Counted from the stretch's first letter, positions 36,776 through 45,754 are shown. The stretch is 64,000 nt of DNA from Collinsella sp. (GCA_019414515.1 DXLX01000043.1:27456-91455); one strand, 5' to 3'. Notes: a model not told the origin generated them from the letters alone. A program made the numbers and translations.

Positions 36776-37747
36776 CTACTGCTCGCTATTCGCAATCGCC
36801 TGGTCGATAAGATTGTCGAGCGCTGCGCGCTGCTCAGCGGAGCTGATGGCTCCCACGATTGGATCCCCTACGATGTTGCCATTCTGATCGATGACATACG
36901 TTGTCGGGAACGAGAACAGATTTGACGTAAACTTACCGGCCTCGCTATCCGACTTGAACCAGATGTTCTTATATGTCACGCCCTTCTTGCTCAGCACGTC
37001 CTTGGCATCTGCAATCTCGCCCTTGTTGCCATCGAGCGTAAAGGAATTGACGCCCACGACCTGGCCGCCCCTCTCGGCAAGCTCCTGATTCAGTTTCTCA
37101 AGATCGCCCAGCTCGCCCACGCACGGCTTGCAAGTGGTGAACCAGAAGTTCATGACGGTGACCTTGTTCTTAGAGAACAGCTCGTCGCTGCTCACGTCGT
37201 TGCCATCCAGGTCCTTGCCCGTAAAGCTGGGGAACTTCGTCGCCTCGCTCGAAGCATTGGCACCAGCCGTCATGCCAGCGGTCGAAGCGTCGACGCTCTC
37301 GCCTGCACTCGGCGTGCTTCCACAGCCGGGGAACTCCTTCTCCAAGCTCTCGAGCTTGTCCTCGATCTCCTTGATCTGCTGTGCACCGGCCTTGAGCGTC
37401 TTAAGCTCATCCGCCGTGAACTCATCCTTGGCGCCGTCGATGGTCTTGAGCAGAAAATCGCCGTAATTGCTGCCGTCCTCAATCATTGCCGAGTCTTTAT
37501 TTGCCGCATTGAATACCTTTTCCCACAGCGCGTTATCACTCGAAAAGATCTCGTTCTCCTTCTGCATGAGCTTCGCATACAGCTCGGCGGCCTCGTCGGC
37601 ATTGGCCGGCTTCTGCGCAGTGAGTTCTGCGATCTTAGGATCGGAGCTCGCAGATTCGCTCGCATTGCCACCGGGCGCCGAACATGCCACAAGGCACAAG
37701 GCCAATACCGGCACCATAAACAGGGCCGCAATCTTAGAAAGCTTCAT
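36776..37747 (-). CDS. TlpA-family thiol-redox lipoprotein
   Basis: A 323-residue exported lipoprotein. The signal peptide ends in a lipobox (LVAC, Cys at about 22). A helical, acidic segment (about 40-140) comes next, and then a thioredoxin-like domain with the redox motif CKPC in MNFWFTTCKPC. cis-Pro region FPTTYVIDQNGNIVG. The ATG at 37747 has GGAGG seven bases upstream. It is the last gene of an operon with a CXXC peptide and a NapH-like protein, so it probably receives electrons from that membrane ferredoxin. Confidence 0.88.
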   Translation of the reverse strand: MKLSKIAALFMVPVLALCLVACSAPGGNASESASSDPKIAELTAQKPANADEAAELYAKLMQKENEIFSSDNALWEKVFNAANKDSAMIEDGSNYGDFLLKTIDGAKDEFTADELKTLKAGAQQIKEIEDKLESLEKEFPGCGSTPSAGESVDASTAGMTAGANASSEATKFPSFTGKDLDGNDVSSDELFSKNKVTVMNFWFTTCKPCVGELGDLEKLNQELAERGGQVVGVNSFTLDGNKGEIADAKDVLSKKGVTYKNIWFKSDSEAGKFTSNLFSFPTTYVIDQNGNIVGDPIVGAISSAEQRAALDNLIDQAIANSEQ

Positions 37748-37776
37748 AGTCATTCCTCCGTTTTGTCGAAGCTTGT

Positions 37777-38679
37777 TTACTTTTTATCGGCAGTCAAGGG
37801 AAGCTTTTCCGCCGACACATCCAGGCCATAGCGATAGCTGATGGCATCGACGGGGCAGGCCCCAATGCACTTTCCGCACCGGATACATTCGGCATGATTG
37901 GGCGCGCGGACCACATCAACGTCCATCTGACAAACCCTTGAACACTTGCCGCACGAGACGCATTTGCACGCGTCGACCTGAATCCCCAACAAGGACACCC
38001 TATTCATCAGCGCATAGAATGCGCCGAGCGGGCAAATCCATTTGCAGAAGGGGCGATAGAACAAAACGCTCAGCACTACCACGGCAATGAGAACGACAAG
38101 TTTCCAAGTAAAGAGCTGTCCCAACGCAGATCGAATGCCGGCATTGGCAATGGCCAGCGGAATGGCGCCCTCGAGCACACCCTGCGGACAGATGTACTTA
38201 CAAAAGAACGGGTCGCCCATGCCCACGTCGTTAACCACCAAGACGGGTAGCAGCACCACGGCAAACAGCAACACGACGTACTTGATATACGTAAGCGCCT
38301 TGAGCTTTTTTGTCGAAAGCTTTTTGCCGGGAATCTTGTGAAGCAGCTCCTGCAGCCAGCCAAACGGGCACAGAAAGCCGCATACAAAGCGTCCCAGCAG
38401 CACGCCGAGCAAAATGAGCGTACCGGTGACGTAGTAAGAAAAGTTGAACTTGGATGAACCTACCACCGACTGGAACGACCCGATGGGGCACGCACCCGAT
38501 GCCGCGGGGCACGAATAGCAATTAAGTCCAGGTACGCAGACTGTTTTTCCCGCGCCCTGATAGATGCCGCCTTTGGCAAAGTTTAGCAGGTGAATGTTGG
38601 TGACCAGCGTCGCCGCCGCCTGAATGAATCCGCGAAATCGGACCAAAACATGCGACGCAGTGTTTTCTCTTTTATCCAA
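37777..38679 (-). CDS. NapH/YccM-like membrane ferredoxin
   Basis: A 4Fe-4S membrane protein of about 300 residues. Four to five hydrophobic segments carry Cys motifs typical of the family (CGFLCPFGWLQ, CKYICPQG, CKWICPLGAFY). Two ferredoxin motifs end the protein: CVSCGKCSRVCQMD and CIRCGKCIGACPVD. A CPAASGACPIGS segment precedes the second helix. The start is uncertain: TTG 38679 has GGAG ten bases upstream and overlaps the CXXC peptide stop. It likely moves electrons through the membrane to TlpA. Confidence 0.85.
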   Translation of the reverse strand: MDKRENTASHVLVRFRGFIQAAATLVTNIHLLNFAKGGIYQGAGKTVCVPGLNCYSCPAASGACPIGSFQSVVGSSKFNFSYYVTGTLILLGVLLGRFVCGFLCPFGWLQELLHKIPGKKLSTKKLKALTYIKYVVLLFAVVLLPVLVVNDVGMGDPFFCKYICPQGVLEGAIPLAIANAGIRSALGQLFTWKLVVLIAVVVLSVLFYRPFCKWICPLGAFYALMNRVSLLGIQVDACKCVSCGKCSRVCQMDVDVVRAPNHAECIRCGKCIGACPVDAISYRYGLDVSAEKLPLTADKK

Positions 38680-38821
38680 TTCCGATACACTCCAAGCACA
38701 GCCTAATCGCTTTGGCCAGCACGGCATCCGCCTCGCCACGCATAACACCAAAGCACACCATGGTAATTCCGACGATCAACAAAGCGACCTGTACCACGGG
38801 TTTTACCGCTTTGAACAACAC
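38672..38821 (-). CDS. CD1871A family CXXC peptide
   Basis: A 49-residue protein with one transmembrane segment (VVQVALLIVGITMVCFGVM) and the end RGEADAVLAKAIRLCLECIG, with Cys-Leu-Glu-Cys. This matches the small CD1871A-type CXXC proteins that accompany NapH-like proteins. GTG at 38821 has AAAGGAG five bases before it. Its stop overlaps the TTG of the NapH-like gene (TTGGATAA), suggesting coupled translation. Too short for many gene finders. Presumed partner of the redox complex. Confidence 0.78.
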   Translation of the reverse strand: MLFKAVKPVVQVALLIVGITMVCFGVMRGEADAVLAKAIRLCLECIGIG

Positions 38822-38908
38822 AACCACTCCTTTCGTTACGCGACCATTGGACCATATCGACTATAAAATCCGTGTTAAGTGCGATTTGGAATGTGCAAGG
38901 AGACTGTT

Positions 38909-39583
38909 ATGCGTATTTTGATCGTCGAGGACGAGCGGGCGCTGTGCGACGCAATCGCGCGCAGCTTGCGGAACTTGGCGTACAGTGTCGACTGCTGTCA
39001 CGACGGACAGGAGGCGCTCGACCTACTGGACGTCGAAGTCTTTGACCTCGTGGTACTCGACCTCAACCTTCCCCGCATCGACGGCATGACCGTACTCAGG
39101 GAACTTAGGAAAACTGACTGCGAGACTAAGGTACTGATTCTGTCCGCACGTGGCGAAGTATCAGATAAAGTCGCCGGACTCGACGCCGGCGCCAACGATT
39201 ACCTCACCAAGCCGTTTCATCTGGACGAGCTTGCGGCAAGGATCCGCAGCCTCACCCTCAGACGCTTCGCACAAAGCGACATAGTATTAACCTGCGGAAA
39301 GCTCAGCTTTGACACCAAGGCGCGCATCGCTTCCGTGGACAGCGAGGCTTTATCTCTTACGCGCAAGGAAACGGGAATCTTGGAATACCTGATGCTTAAT
39401 CAGGGGCGTCCGGTAAGTCAAGAGGAGCTTATCGAGCACGTTTGGGATAGCAGCGTGAACAGCTTTAGCAACGCAACCCGCGTTCACATCTCGTCACTCC
39501 GCAAAAAGCTACGCAGCGCTTTGGGATACGACCCGATTCGCAATCGGATTGGAGAGGGCTACGTTATGGAGGATGGCGAATGA
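38909..39583 (+). CDS. OmpR-family response regulator
   Basis: A 224-residue two-component regulator. The receiver opens with MRILIVEDERAL, its phospho-acceptor is in VVLDLNLP, and the Lys of LTKPF is present. The C-terminal winged helix has LTRKETGILEYLM and FSNATRVHISSLRKKL. The ATG at 38909 follows AAGGAG. The stop overlaps the kinase ATG (ATGA), so they are an operon. It is divergent from the CXXC-NapH-TlpA operon, with only 87 bp between starts, so it is the probable regulator of that operon. Confidence 0.94.
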   Translation: MRILIVEDERALCDAIARSLRNLAYSVDCCHDGQEALDLLDVEVFDLVVLDLNLPRIDGMTVLRELRKTDCETKVLILSARGEVSDKVAGLDAGANDYLTKPFHLDELAARIRSLTLRRFAQSDIVLTCGKLSFDTKARIASVDSEALSLTRKETGILEYLMLNQGRPVSQEELIEHVWDSSVNSFSNATRVHISSLRKKLRSALGYDPIRNRIGEGYVMEDGE

Positions 39584-40719
39584 AAGGGCTTTCGCTGCAA
39601 TGGCGCATAACGATTATGACGGCACTGCTCACGTGTGCAGCATGCGTGCTGACGAACTGCCTGGTCGGCTATACGGGCATGCGCTACATGGATGCCATCG
39701 GCAGTGACATCTCGGCCCTTAACGCGACCGGCGAAGATTCGCCCCAGGCGTTCGACCCAACGAAAGCGACCCCCGATGACAAGGTCACGATCGTCGTAAA
39801 CGACGCACAGGAGTCTTTTGGCACGACAACCTGGTACATCACGGCTGGAGTCACACTCCTTGGCGGCGCGCTGGCATACTTTGTGAGCGGCCGTGCACTC
39901 AAACCGCTACGGGCTTTTGCCGCCCAGGTAGAGCGCGTGCAGCCTGACAACCTAAGCGAAATCAGACTCAGTGAAGATGTGCCCACCGAGCTACAGCGAT
40001 GCAGCGCCTCTTTCAACGACATGATCGCCCGTCTTGGCGAAGGGTTCTCTGCGCAGCGTCAGTTTACCGGCAACGCCGCACACGAGCTGCGCACCCCGCT
40101 CGCCCTTATGCAAGCACAGATTGAACTATTCATCTCTGAGCACTCCGGTTTGCAACCCGAAACAGCCGAGCTGCTCGGCCTGCTACAAGAACAAACCGAG
40201 CGCATGTCTCGAATGACCAAGGTGTTGCTCGAGATGAGTGAGCTCCGCAGCGTTCCTTGCGAGGACGATGTGGAGCTTGGTCCCTTGTCCGAAGAGGTCC
40301 TCACCGACCTTGCGCCACTTGCCGAAAATAAGGGCATAGCCCTCAATTGTGCTGGAGACGCTTTAGTAATCGGGAACGATGCGCTCCTCTATCGGCTGGT
40401 GTTCAACCTGGTCGAAAACGCCATCCGCTATAGCCGCGCCGACTCGAGCGTTACCGTCTCCATCTGCGACAACGACAGCCACGTGTTCCTGCGAGTCGAG
40501 GACCAGGGCCCGGGAATACCCAAGCAGTACCGTGAGAGCATCTTCCAACCGTTCTTTCGCCTGGATAAATCCCGCAGCAGGGCATACGGCGGCGCAGGAC
40601 TCGGGCTAGCGCTTGTTTGGGAGATTGCAGCGCTTCACGGTGGCACGGTAGAGGTCGAAGCAAATTCCGAGAACGGAACCGTGATGCTCGTGACCCTCTC
40701 AAAGGGGGCCACCACGTGA
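39580..40719 (+). CDS. Sensor histidine kinase
   Basis: A 379-residue kinase. Two transmembrane helices (about 12-32 and 86-104) bracket a small extracellular loop. A HAMP-like segment (SGRALKPLRAFAAQVERV) leads to HisKA with the phospho-acceptor in AAHELRTPLALM. HATPase motifs are ENAIRYS, DQGPGIP and GAGLGLALVW. It is coupled to the response regulator by a four-base overlap. The signal is unknown, but a redox or thiol cue is plausible given the divergent operon. Confidence 0.93.
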   Translation: MKGLSLQWRITIMTALLTCAACVLTNCLVGYTGMRYMDAIGSDISALNATGEDSPQAFDPTKATPDDKVTIVVNDAQESFGTTTWYITAGVTLLGGALAYFVSGRALKPLRAFAAQVERVQPDNLSEIRLSEDVPTELQRCSASFNDMIARLGEGFSAQRQFTGNAAHELRTPLALMQAQIELFISEHSGLQPETAELLGLLQEQTERMSRMTKVLLEMSELRSVPCEDDVELGPLSEEVLTDLAPLAENKGIALNCAGDALVIGNDALLYRLVFNLVENAIRYSRADSSVTVSICDNDSHVFLRVEDQGPGIPKQYRESIFQPFFRLDKSRSRAYGGAGLGLALVWEIAALHGGTVEVEANSENGTVMLVTLSKGATT

Positions 40720-40749
40720 TCCGACTGTCCAGGAGTCCCACTCGACATT

Positions 40750-41217
40750 GTGAAACGCGTCCCAAAACTTGGACATGAGAAATGGGAGGCAGTTCGCATC
40801 TATGCCGAGGACGAAGTCCTGGCGGGGATTCAGGATGCGCAGAGGAAGCTTGCGGCAGAAAACCCCGACAGAGTCGTGACCGTCGGCGGCAACTGTATGG
40901 TGTCGCCTGCCCTCTTCGATTACCTGCACGGGAAATACGAGAACGTTGGAATCGTCTGGATCTATGCGCATCCGGATGTATCCACGCTGAATGATGGCTA
41001 CCCCAACGCTCACGCCATGGTACTTGGCAGCCTTTTGGAACAGGGTGCACCGCAACTCGTTTCGCGGATGCGGCATCCGGTGTTTAAGCCGAGCGATGTC
41101 CTGCATGTCGGGCTACAGCAGCTCCACGACTATCAGGAAGTTTGCTTAAACAAGCATAGGTGTTGCGGTTTTAGCCGATGTCCTCATGGAGGAAAACGAC
41201 ATGCTGGGTCTGTCTGA
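40750..41217 (+). pseudogene. Arginase-family remnant
   Basis: The sequence reads KRVPKLGHEKWEAVRIY, then VGGNCMVSPALFDYLHGKY, then VWIYAHPDVSTLNDGYPNAH and MRHPVFKPSDVLHVGLQ. This matches the metal-binding core of arginase/agmatinase-family proteins, where the motif should be DAHPD (here YAHPD). The N-terminal third is missing, and after about residue 130 the frame degenerates (NKHRCCGFSRCPHGG). It lacks a start with a ribosome binding site. Non-functional. Confidence 0.7.
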
Positions 41218-41250
41218 TTAAAGTCCAACAGTTTCCATGAGGCATCTAGC

Positions 41251-41509
41251 ACGGTAAAAGCTAAAGACCCGGGAGACCCCAAACTGTCAACCATCTTTAC
41301 GGGTGCAAGGGAAACGGGCAAGACAGCCCCCTCTCGCTCCTATCCGAAACGGCGCTTGAACACGGCTGGATTGCAGCGAATGTCTCCGCCATGCCCGGCA
41401 TGCTCGAAGATATCATCGAGCACACAAAGGAGGCCGCAGGCCGTTACCTCTCGCAGCCCCATACACGCGTGAGCGGAGTTCAAGTTGGGCAGCGGGGCGG
41501 TTTAGCGCG
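41251..41509 (+). pseudogene. P-loop ATPase remnant, frameshifted
   Basis: One frame reads DPKLSTIFTGARETGKTA, a Walker A motif of the GARGSGKT type with Glu for Gly/Ser; about 41325 the frame shifts and continues LLSETALEHGWIAANVSAMP and GMLEDIIEHTKEAAGRYL. This is the start of an ORC/AAA-type ATPase domain. Both ends are missing. The rest of 41510-41746 shows nothing recognisable. Confidence 0.6.
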
Positions 41510-41746
41510 CCAATATAATCAAATCGTGCACTTCCATAGCCTCTCGTCTACGTGGTGTACCGTCGTCTCCCCTTTTATCAGAGTTGGGCGATTTTCAGGC
41601 ACCCGAGCTGAACTCAAATTGAACTCAACGATGCCTTATCGGTCGAGGGCGTCCTAGCGAGAATATACAGAGGCGCACATTTCGCAGGGAACCTCCCATT
41701 CGTTATCATATCGGGATGCTGTCAAGGCAGCGTCAATGCGTTCGAC

Positions 41747-42430
41747 CTACACCTTCTCGCTTTTCGAGGCCTCGTCTGCAGGACCATCGGAATCGATACG
41801 GAATCGATCGGCATACCATTCATCCGAAGCAATCACCTTATGGAGCATCTGGAGATGCAGGTCGACATAGTGGCAGAACGCCTTGCCGCATTCCACGAGA
41901 GGCGCATTGTTTCTCTCGTTGGGCTCGGCTCCAAAATTAAACTCGACCTCATAGCCCTCCCCAGGCACACCCATGCTCGGCAGAATATCAATGGAGAAGT
42001 GGACGAATCCAGACGTCACCTTGTATACATCTTTTACCTTTGGATCGAACTTCTCGAGTAAGTCTTGAAGTCTTCCATCGGACATCTTCTCACCCGAGAA
42101 ATCTTTCAGCTTGTTCACAGGCACACCTTGAAACACCTGCTTGAGAAAGTCATCCTGGTCTTCGGCGGCGAATAATGCGAATGTCCGCAGGCAGACTCCA
42201 ACCTGTGCGCGGAGAAGCTGGGCGACGCAAACAAGATTCCTCGACTCGAGCATGGAGATGAATCCGTCTATCAGTCTCATCGCATACTCAGAGGAGGATG
42301 CCAGATATAGATCCCATTGGGTAAAGTCGCCGTTCATGAAGGGAATCACTGCATTGCGCTCGGCGACTCTCAAGGCACTCAGGCTTTGTTCTATTTTCTC
42401 AGCTTCTTGTTTGAACTGTTCGCTATCCAA
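41747..42430 (-). CDS. Hypothetical protein
   Basis: A 227-residue soluble protein that I do not recognise. It starts at TTG 42430 with GGGGG upstream. It is mostly helical and acidic, with a helical opening (QFKQEAEKIEQSLSALRVAE) and no transmembrane segment. A late part (SGFVHFSIDILPSM) contains the HFS pattern seen in some uncharacterised accessory proteins. GC content is lower than the neighbours and the gene sits between pseudogenes, suggesting acquired DNA. No function is claimed. Confidence 0.65.
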   Translation of the reverse strand: MDSEQFKQEAEKIEQSLSALRVAERNAVIPFMNGDFTQWDLYLASSSEYAMRLIDGFISMLESRNLVCVAQLLRAQVGVCLRTFALFAAEDQDDFLKQVFQGVPVNKLKDFSGEKMSDGRLQDLLEKFDPKVKDVYKVTSGFVHFSIDILPSMGVPGEGYEVEFNFGAEPNERNNAPLVECGKAFCHYVDLHLQMLHKVIASDEWYADRFRIDSDGPADEASKSEKV

Positions 42431-42586
42431 AATGCCCCCAAATGCCGGCTTCTCAACAAATCAAAAAAGCAAGAGAGACAGAGATTAGGTTCCTGCTCCA
42501 CTGAACCCACGCTTCCAGTCGAGACACTCCTCCTCGAAGATCTCCCCAGAGTCCCGCCTCTCGCACCCCTCACGGAACTGTCCATA

Positions 42587-42682
42587 TCAGTGTAGCCAAT
42601 CCAAGCACAGCCCCACCGCACGGCCCAGTCGCTTCCGGTCCTGCGTGGCCCCGTGAAGGCGGAAGGGCGTGGTTGTCGTCAT
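42587..42682 (-). CDS. Possible short peptide or gene remnant
   Basis: A 31-residue frame starting at ATG 42682 with AAAGGAACGCG upstream, basic (ATQDRKRLGRAVG). It may be the truncated start of a lost gene. Included for completeness; support is weak. Confidence 0.22.
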   Translation of the reverse strand: MTTTTPFRLHGATQDRKRLGRAVGLCLDWLH

Positions 42683-42843
42683 CGCGTTCCTTTCTCCTCG
42701 TACCTTTTTGGGCATGCGTCACGGGCCCCCGCGCGGCGCTGAGAGCGAATCGGCGCAGGCTTGGGGCCAGTTGCGTAGAGGTTGAGGTTCGGGTTTCGCC
42801 GGCTTACGCAGCTTGGCGGGCAGAGCGCCCGGGCTCGCTGCGC
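42683..42843. other. Intergenic, no gene seen
   Basis: Together with 42431-42586 this forms a gap of about 410 bp around the doubtful short frame. It is GC-rich, with a hairpin-like GCGCCCGGGCTCGCTGCGCC near 42831, which may terminate the PadR operon. Confidence 0.35.
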
Positions 42844-43098
42844 CTAGGGCGCGGCGGGATCCGCGACGCCGGAGGTGTCGATCTCGCCCAGATTGGCGAG
42901 CTGCTCGATGAGGGGGAGGCCCATCGGGTCGTCCACCTCGACGCCGCCGAGCACGATGGTGCTGTCGCGTGTGTCTATATGGGTTGTGAACACGGCCGGG
43001 TCGAAACCCGAAGCGATAAAGCCAATGCCCGCGAGGACAACACCCGCGGCAACGAGCCCGCCCGCCACGGCGAGGTAGATCTTCTTCGCACTGGTCAT
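42844..43098 (-). CDS. Small membrane-anchored protein
   Basis: An 84-residue protein with one N-terminal transmembrane segment (IYLAVAGGLVAAGVVLAGIGFIASG) and a soluble part of about 50 residues (TRDSTIVLGGVEVDDPMGLP). The ATG at 43098 has AAGGAG eight bases upstream; the GTG two codons earlier overlaps that site. It is the last gene of the PadR-DUF1700 operon, where a DUF4097-type adhesin-like protein is often found; this one is too short to be that. Unknown function. Confidence 0.72.
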   Translation of the reverse strand: MTSAKKIYLAVAGGLVAAGVVLAGIGFIASGFDPAVFTTHIDTRDSTIVLGGVEVDDPMGLPLIEQLANLGEIDTSGVADPAAP

Positions 43099-43113
43099 GG
43101 TACTCACTCCTTT

Positions 43114-43737
43114 CTACGCCGCGAGATGCGCGGCAGCGCCGCCCTTCTCGCCCTTACCCTTCCAGAAGGGCGAGGCGGCCTTCCTCGCCCAGAGCGCCGA
43201 GAGGCGCGCAATTTGTTTTGAGGCTGCCCAAGCGCCAGCACCAACGAAGAGCGCCACGCCGACGAGGCCGAGCCCCACGCCCGCCGAGGCGAGGGCGTAC
43301 GGGAAGTGGCCGATGATGACGCCGCTTACGGCAAGCAGGAGCCCAACTACGCCCACGCCCCCGAGTGCCACCGCGAGGATCCACACGCAGAGCGCCAGCA
43401 CCCAGATGCAGATATAGACCGTGACGGCCACGGCGGCGAAGGCGGCGAGCAGCGGCACCCACACCGGGGAGCCCACGATGGCCAGCACCCACAGCAGCGC
43501 GGTGCTGCGCCGGCGCGTCCTCGCGATCGCGCGCGGCACGGCGGGCAGGTCGTCGAGCGTGGCCTCCGCCACCTCGCCGGGCGTGCCCATGGCGGCCACG
43601 GCCTCCTCCTCGCTCATACCGTCCTCCATGCGGTCGGCGATGGCCTCCGCATAGAACGCCTTGGTCTCCTCCACCTGCTCGGCCGGCAGGCAGGCGAGCA
43701 GCTCGCCCAACCGGCCCAGAAACTCATCGCGCGTCAT
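43114..43737 (-). CDS. DUF1700 family membrane protein
   Basis: A 207-residue protein. The N-terminal helical segment MTRDEFLGRLGELLACLPAE..EETKAFYAEAI..RMEDGMSEEEAVAAMG is the DUF1700 signature. Four hydrophobic segments follow between about residues 80 and 180. The ATG at 43737 overlaps the end of the PadR gene by 14 bp. DUF1700 proteins almost always follow a PadR regulator and are thought to sense or respond to membrane stress. The precise role is unknown. Confidence 0.88.
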   Translation of the reverse strand: MTRDEFLGRLGELLACLPAEQVEETKAFYAEAIADRMEDGMSEEEAVAAMGTPGEVAEATLDDLPAVPRAIARTRRRSTALLWVLAIVGSPVWVPLLAAFAAVAVTVYICIWVLALCVWILAVALGGVGVVGLLLAVSGVIIGHFPYALASAGVGLGLVGVALFVGAGAWAASKQIARLSALWARKAASPFWKGKGEKGGAAAHLAA

Positions 43738-44044
43738 GGTGCGCCTCCTCAACGTATGCGTAAATCTCCCGTACGGACGGCCACTCGGCCAGGAACTCCT
43801 CGATGCGCGCTCGCCCGTCGTCCGTGATGCGGTAGTACCGGCGCAGCCGCCCGTTGTGCTCGGCGGAGCGCGCCGTGATGCACCCGGCCTTCTCCAGGCG
43901 CTTGAGCAGCGGGTAGAGCGTCGACTCCGTGAGCCCCATGCTCGCCGGTACGTCCTTCACGATCTGGTAGCCGTAGGACTCCTCGCCGGAGACGGCCGCG
44001 AGCACGCAGGCCTCCAGGAAGCCGCGCTTCATCTGTGCCTCCAT
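43724..44044 (-). CDS. PadR family transcriptional regulator
   Basis: A 106-residue winged helix regulator. MKRGFLEACVLAAVSGEESYGYQIVKDV opens the fold, TESTLYPLLKRLEKAG is the recognition helix, and the end has a short helix. The ATG at 44044 has AGGAGG seven bases upstream. It is the first gene of the PadR-DUF1700-membrane protein operon, probably autoregulated; the TATA-rich stretch 44063-44088 (ATATACTGTGCTATACACAC) is a candidate operator. Confidence 0.92.
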   Translation of the reverse strand: MEAQMKRGFLEACVLAAVSGEESYGYQIVKDVPASMGLTESTLYPLLKRLEKAGCITARSAEHNGRLRRYYRITDDGRARIEEFLAEWPSVREIYAYVEEAHHDAR

Positions 44045-44176
44045 CCGCACACCTCCTCTCGTCATATACTGTGCTATACACACTATACGATGCAAGGTAT
44101 TAAACGTCAACTCTCATCGCGAAGGTTCTCCGGCCCCTGCGCGCTGCGAACGTGATGTCGCGGGACGGTTGGCATT

Positions 44177-44557
44177 ATGCATGAAACGTCAAGTAACGCT
44201 CTTTTGATCCACTTCCACTCGGCCCCATATGCCTTGCACAACGCCCCCTTCGACCTCGGAATCAAGAGAGCCGCTAGGCTGGACATGCCGGACGGTAAGG
44301 TCCTGGACGCCATGGTGGACTTCTCCGATGCCATGGGGGTCATGGGTCTACGCCGATGGAGGCCCACACACGCGGCAGGGCTCGCCCGTCACCGCTGGTC
44401 GCCGGACGGTCCCCACGCCTCGCTCGCCAACGCGCAGGCGACAGCAGCAGTCCAGCGCTGGCTGGAGACGCCGGAATGCCCAGAAGATGCGTTTCCCATC
44501 GCTGCGGCAGAGCTTTTTGTAGGGGCGGCAATTTTTCCTAATGTCGAGGCCAGCTAG
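44177..44557 (+). pseudogene. DnaQ-like 3'-5' exonuclease remnant
   Basis: A 126-residue frame with the last two thirds of a DEDDh exonuclease: YALHNAPFDLG matches the Exo II motif (His-Asn-x-x-Phe-Asp), DGKVLDAMVDFSDAMGV follows as in typical members, and PHASLANAQATAAVQRWL matches Exo III, with Asn where the metal-binding Asp should be. The N-terminal Exo I DxE motif is missing and there is no good ribosome binding site. Probably a truncated, decayed gene. Confidence 0.58.
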
Positions 44558-44699
44558 GCTTCAGTAGCCACCTTGGGAGCATCGCCAATAGACTCTTCCT
44601 TTATACGTTCGGCATAATCGTAGGCGATACCCACAAATTCCGGTCCCGAGCAACAGGAGTACAATTGCTGCATTGTTGCCAGCTGTTGGGAGATGGAAG

Positions 44700-45704
44700 A
44701 TGGACTGCGATGGCTACCCATGCGTTCCCATGCCGTTGATGTGCACCGCCTTTGTGCCGGGGCAGATTGACGCTGCGGTTGCAGGCATTTCCGACCCCGA
44801 TTCACGCACCATCGCCACGGCAGAAGCGCTGTACTTTCGCGGACAGGCCGCCCTCGCTGCCAAGACGGCGCGTCCCTATCTTGACGCCACCGATTCCGCA
44901 CTGCGCTATTCCGCATGCTTTATCTGCGGATACGCCAGTCTGTCGCTCAACCGTATCGCCGACGCCCGCCGTTGTCTTGCGGGCATCCTCGATACGCCAA
45001 CTGACGAGGAATCACCCGCCGTCCACGCCACGCATATCCCGTTCGCCTCGGCCGCAAGCGTCCTGTTGCACTTGTCTTCCCCGTATTCTGCCGAAGAGTT
45101 TTATCCGCTTGCGGCGCATCTGCCCGAAGGCCTGCGCCTGTTCGCCAGCTACGTGATGGCGCATGCCCTGTACCTGCGCGGCGAATATGGCCGCAGTCTG
45201 GGCATGGCGGAAAACGCCCTGATCATGAAACAGGGAAGTTACCCCATCTCGGAGCTGTTCCTGCACTTGTCGGCTTCCATGGCCTGCATGAGCCTCAAGG
45301 ACATCGACACCGCAAAGGCACACTTCGGAGCCGCTTGGGACGTTGCGCGTCCCGACGGCCTTATCGAACTCATTGGCGAGCACCACGGCCTTTTGCAGGG
45401 GCTTATCGAGGCGTGTCTAAAAACGCAATACCCTGACGACTTCGCACGCATCATCGAGATTACGTATCGATTCAGCTACGGCTGGCGGCGCATCCACAAC
45501 CCCGATTCGGGCGAGGACGTGGCCGACGATCTAACGACCACGGAATTCACCATGGCCATGCTCGCCTGTCGCGGCTGGACCAACGCCGAAATCGCACGCC
45601 ATATGGGAGTATCGCCGGGCACCGTCAAAAACCGCCTATCCGGCGTATACGCAAAGCTTGGCATCGGCACACGCGCCGAGCTGGTCGCGCATATGTTGCG
45701 TTAG
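44700..45704 (+). CDS. LuxR family transcriptional regulator
   Basis: A 334-residue regulator with a C-terminal LuxR helix-turn-helix (residues about 275-334: LTTTEFTMAMLACRGWTNAE, then IARHMGVSPGTVKNRLSG). The large N-terminal part is alpha-helical, with repeat-like segments that suggest tetratricopeptide structure. The ATG at 44700 has GGGAG nine bases upstream. It lies 157 bp before, and on the same strand as, the giant surface-protein gene, making it a candidate regulator of that gene. Confidence 0.88.
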   Translation: MDCDGYPCVPMPLMCTAFVPGQIDAAVAGISDPDSRTIATAEALYFRGQAALAAKTARPYLDATDSALRYSACFICGYASLSLNRIADARRCLAGILDTPTDEESPAVHATHIPFASAASVLLHLSSPYSAEEFYPLAAHLPEGLRLFASYVMAHALYLRGEYGRSLGMAENALIMKQGSYPISELFLHLSASMACMSLKDIDTAKAHFGAAWDVARPDGLIELIGEHHGLLQGLIEACLKTQYPDDFARIIEITYRFSYGWRRIHNPDSGEDVADDLTTTEFTMAMLACRGWTNAEIARHMGVSPGTVKNRLSGVYAKLGIGTRAELVAHMLR

Positions 45705-45726
45705 CGGCCAGACTACCTGGCATATC

Positions 45727-45754
45727 GAAAGCGTCCCGGGGGCCCGACGCTTTC
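45727..45754 (+). terminator. Hairpin after the LuxR gene
   Basis: Perfect 9-bp stem GAAAGCGTC/GACGCTTTC around a 10-nt GC-rich loop, 22 bp past the LuxR stop. No T run. Confidence 0.5.

Noticed and set aside
44554..44673. 39-codon minus-strand frame opposite the LuxR start
   Set aside because: Composition looks protein-like (EFVGIAYDYAERIKEESIGD) but there is no ribosome binding site; it may be a remnant.
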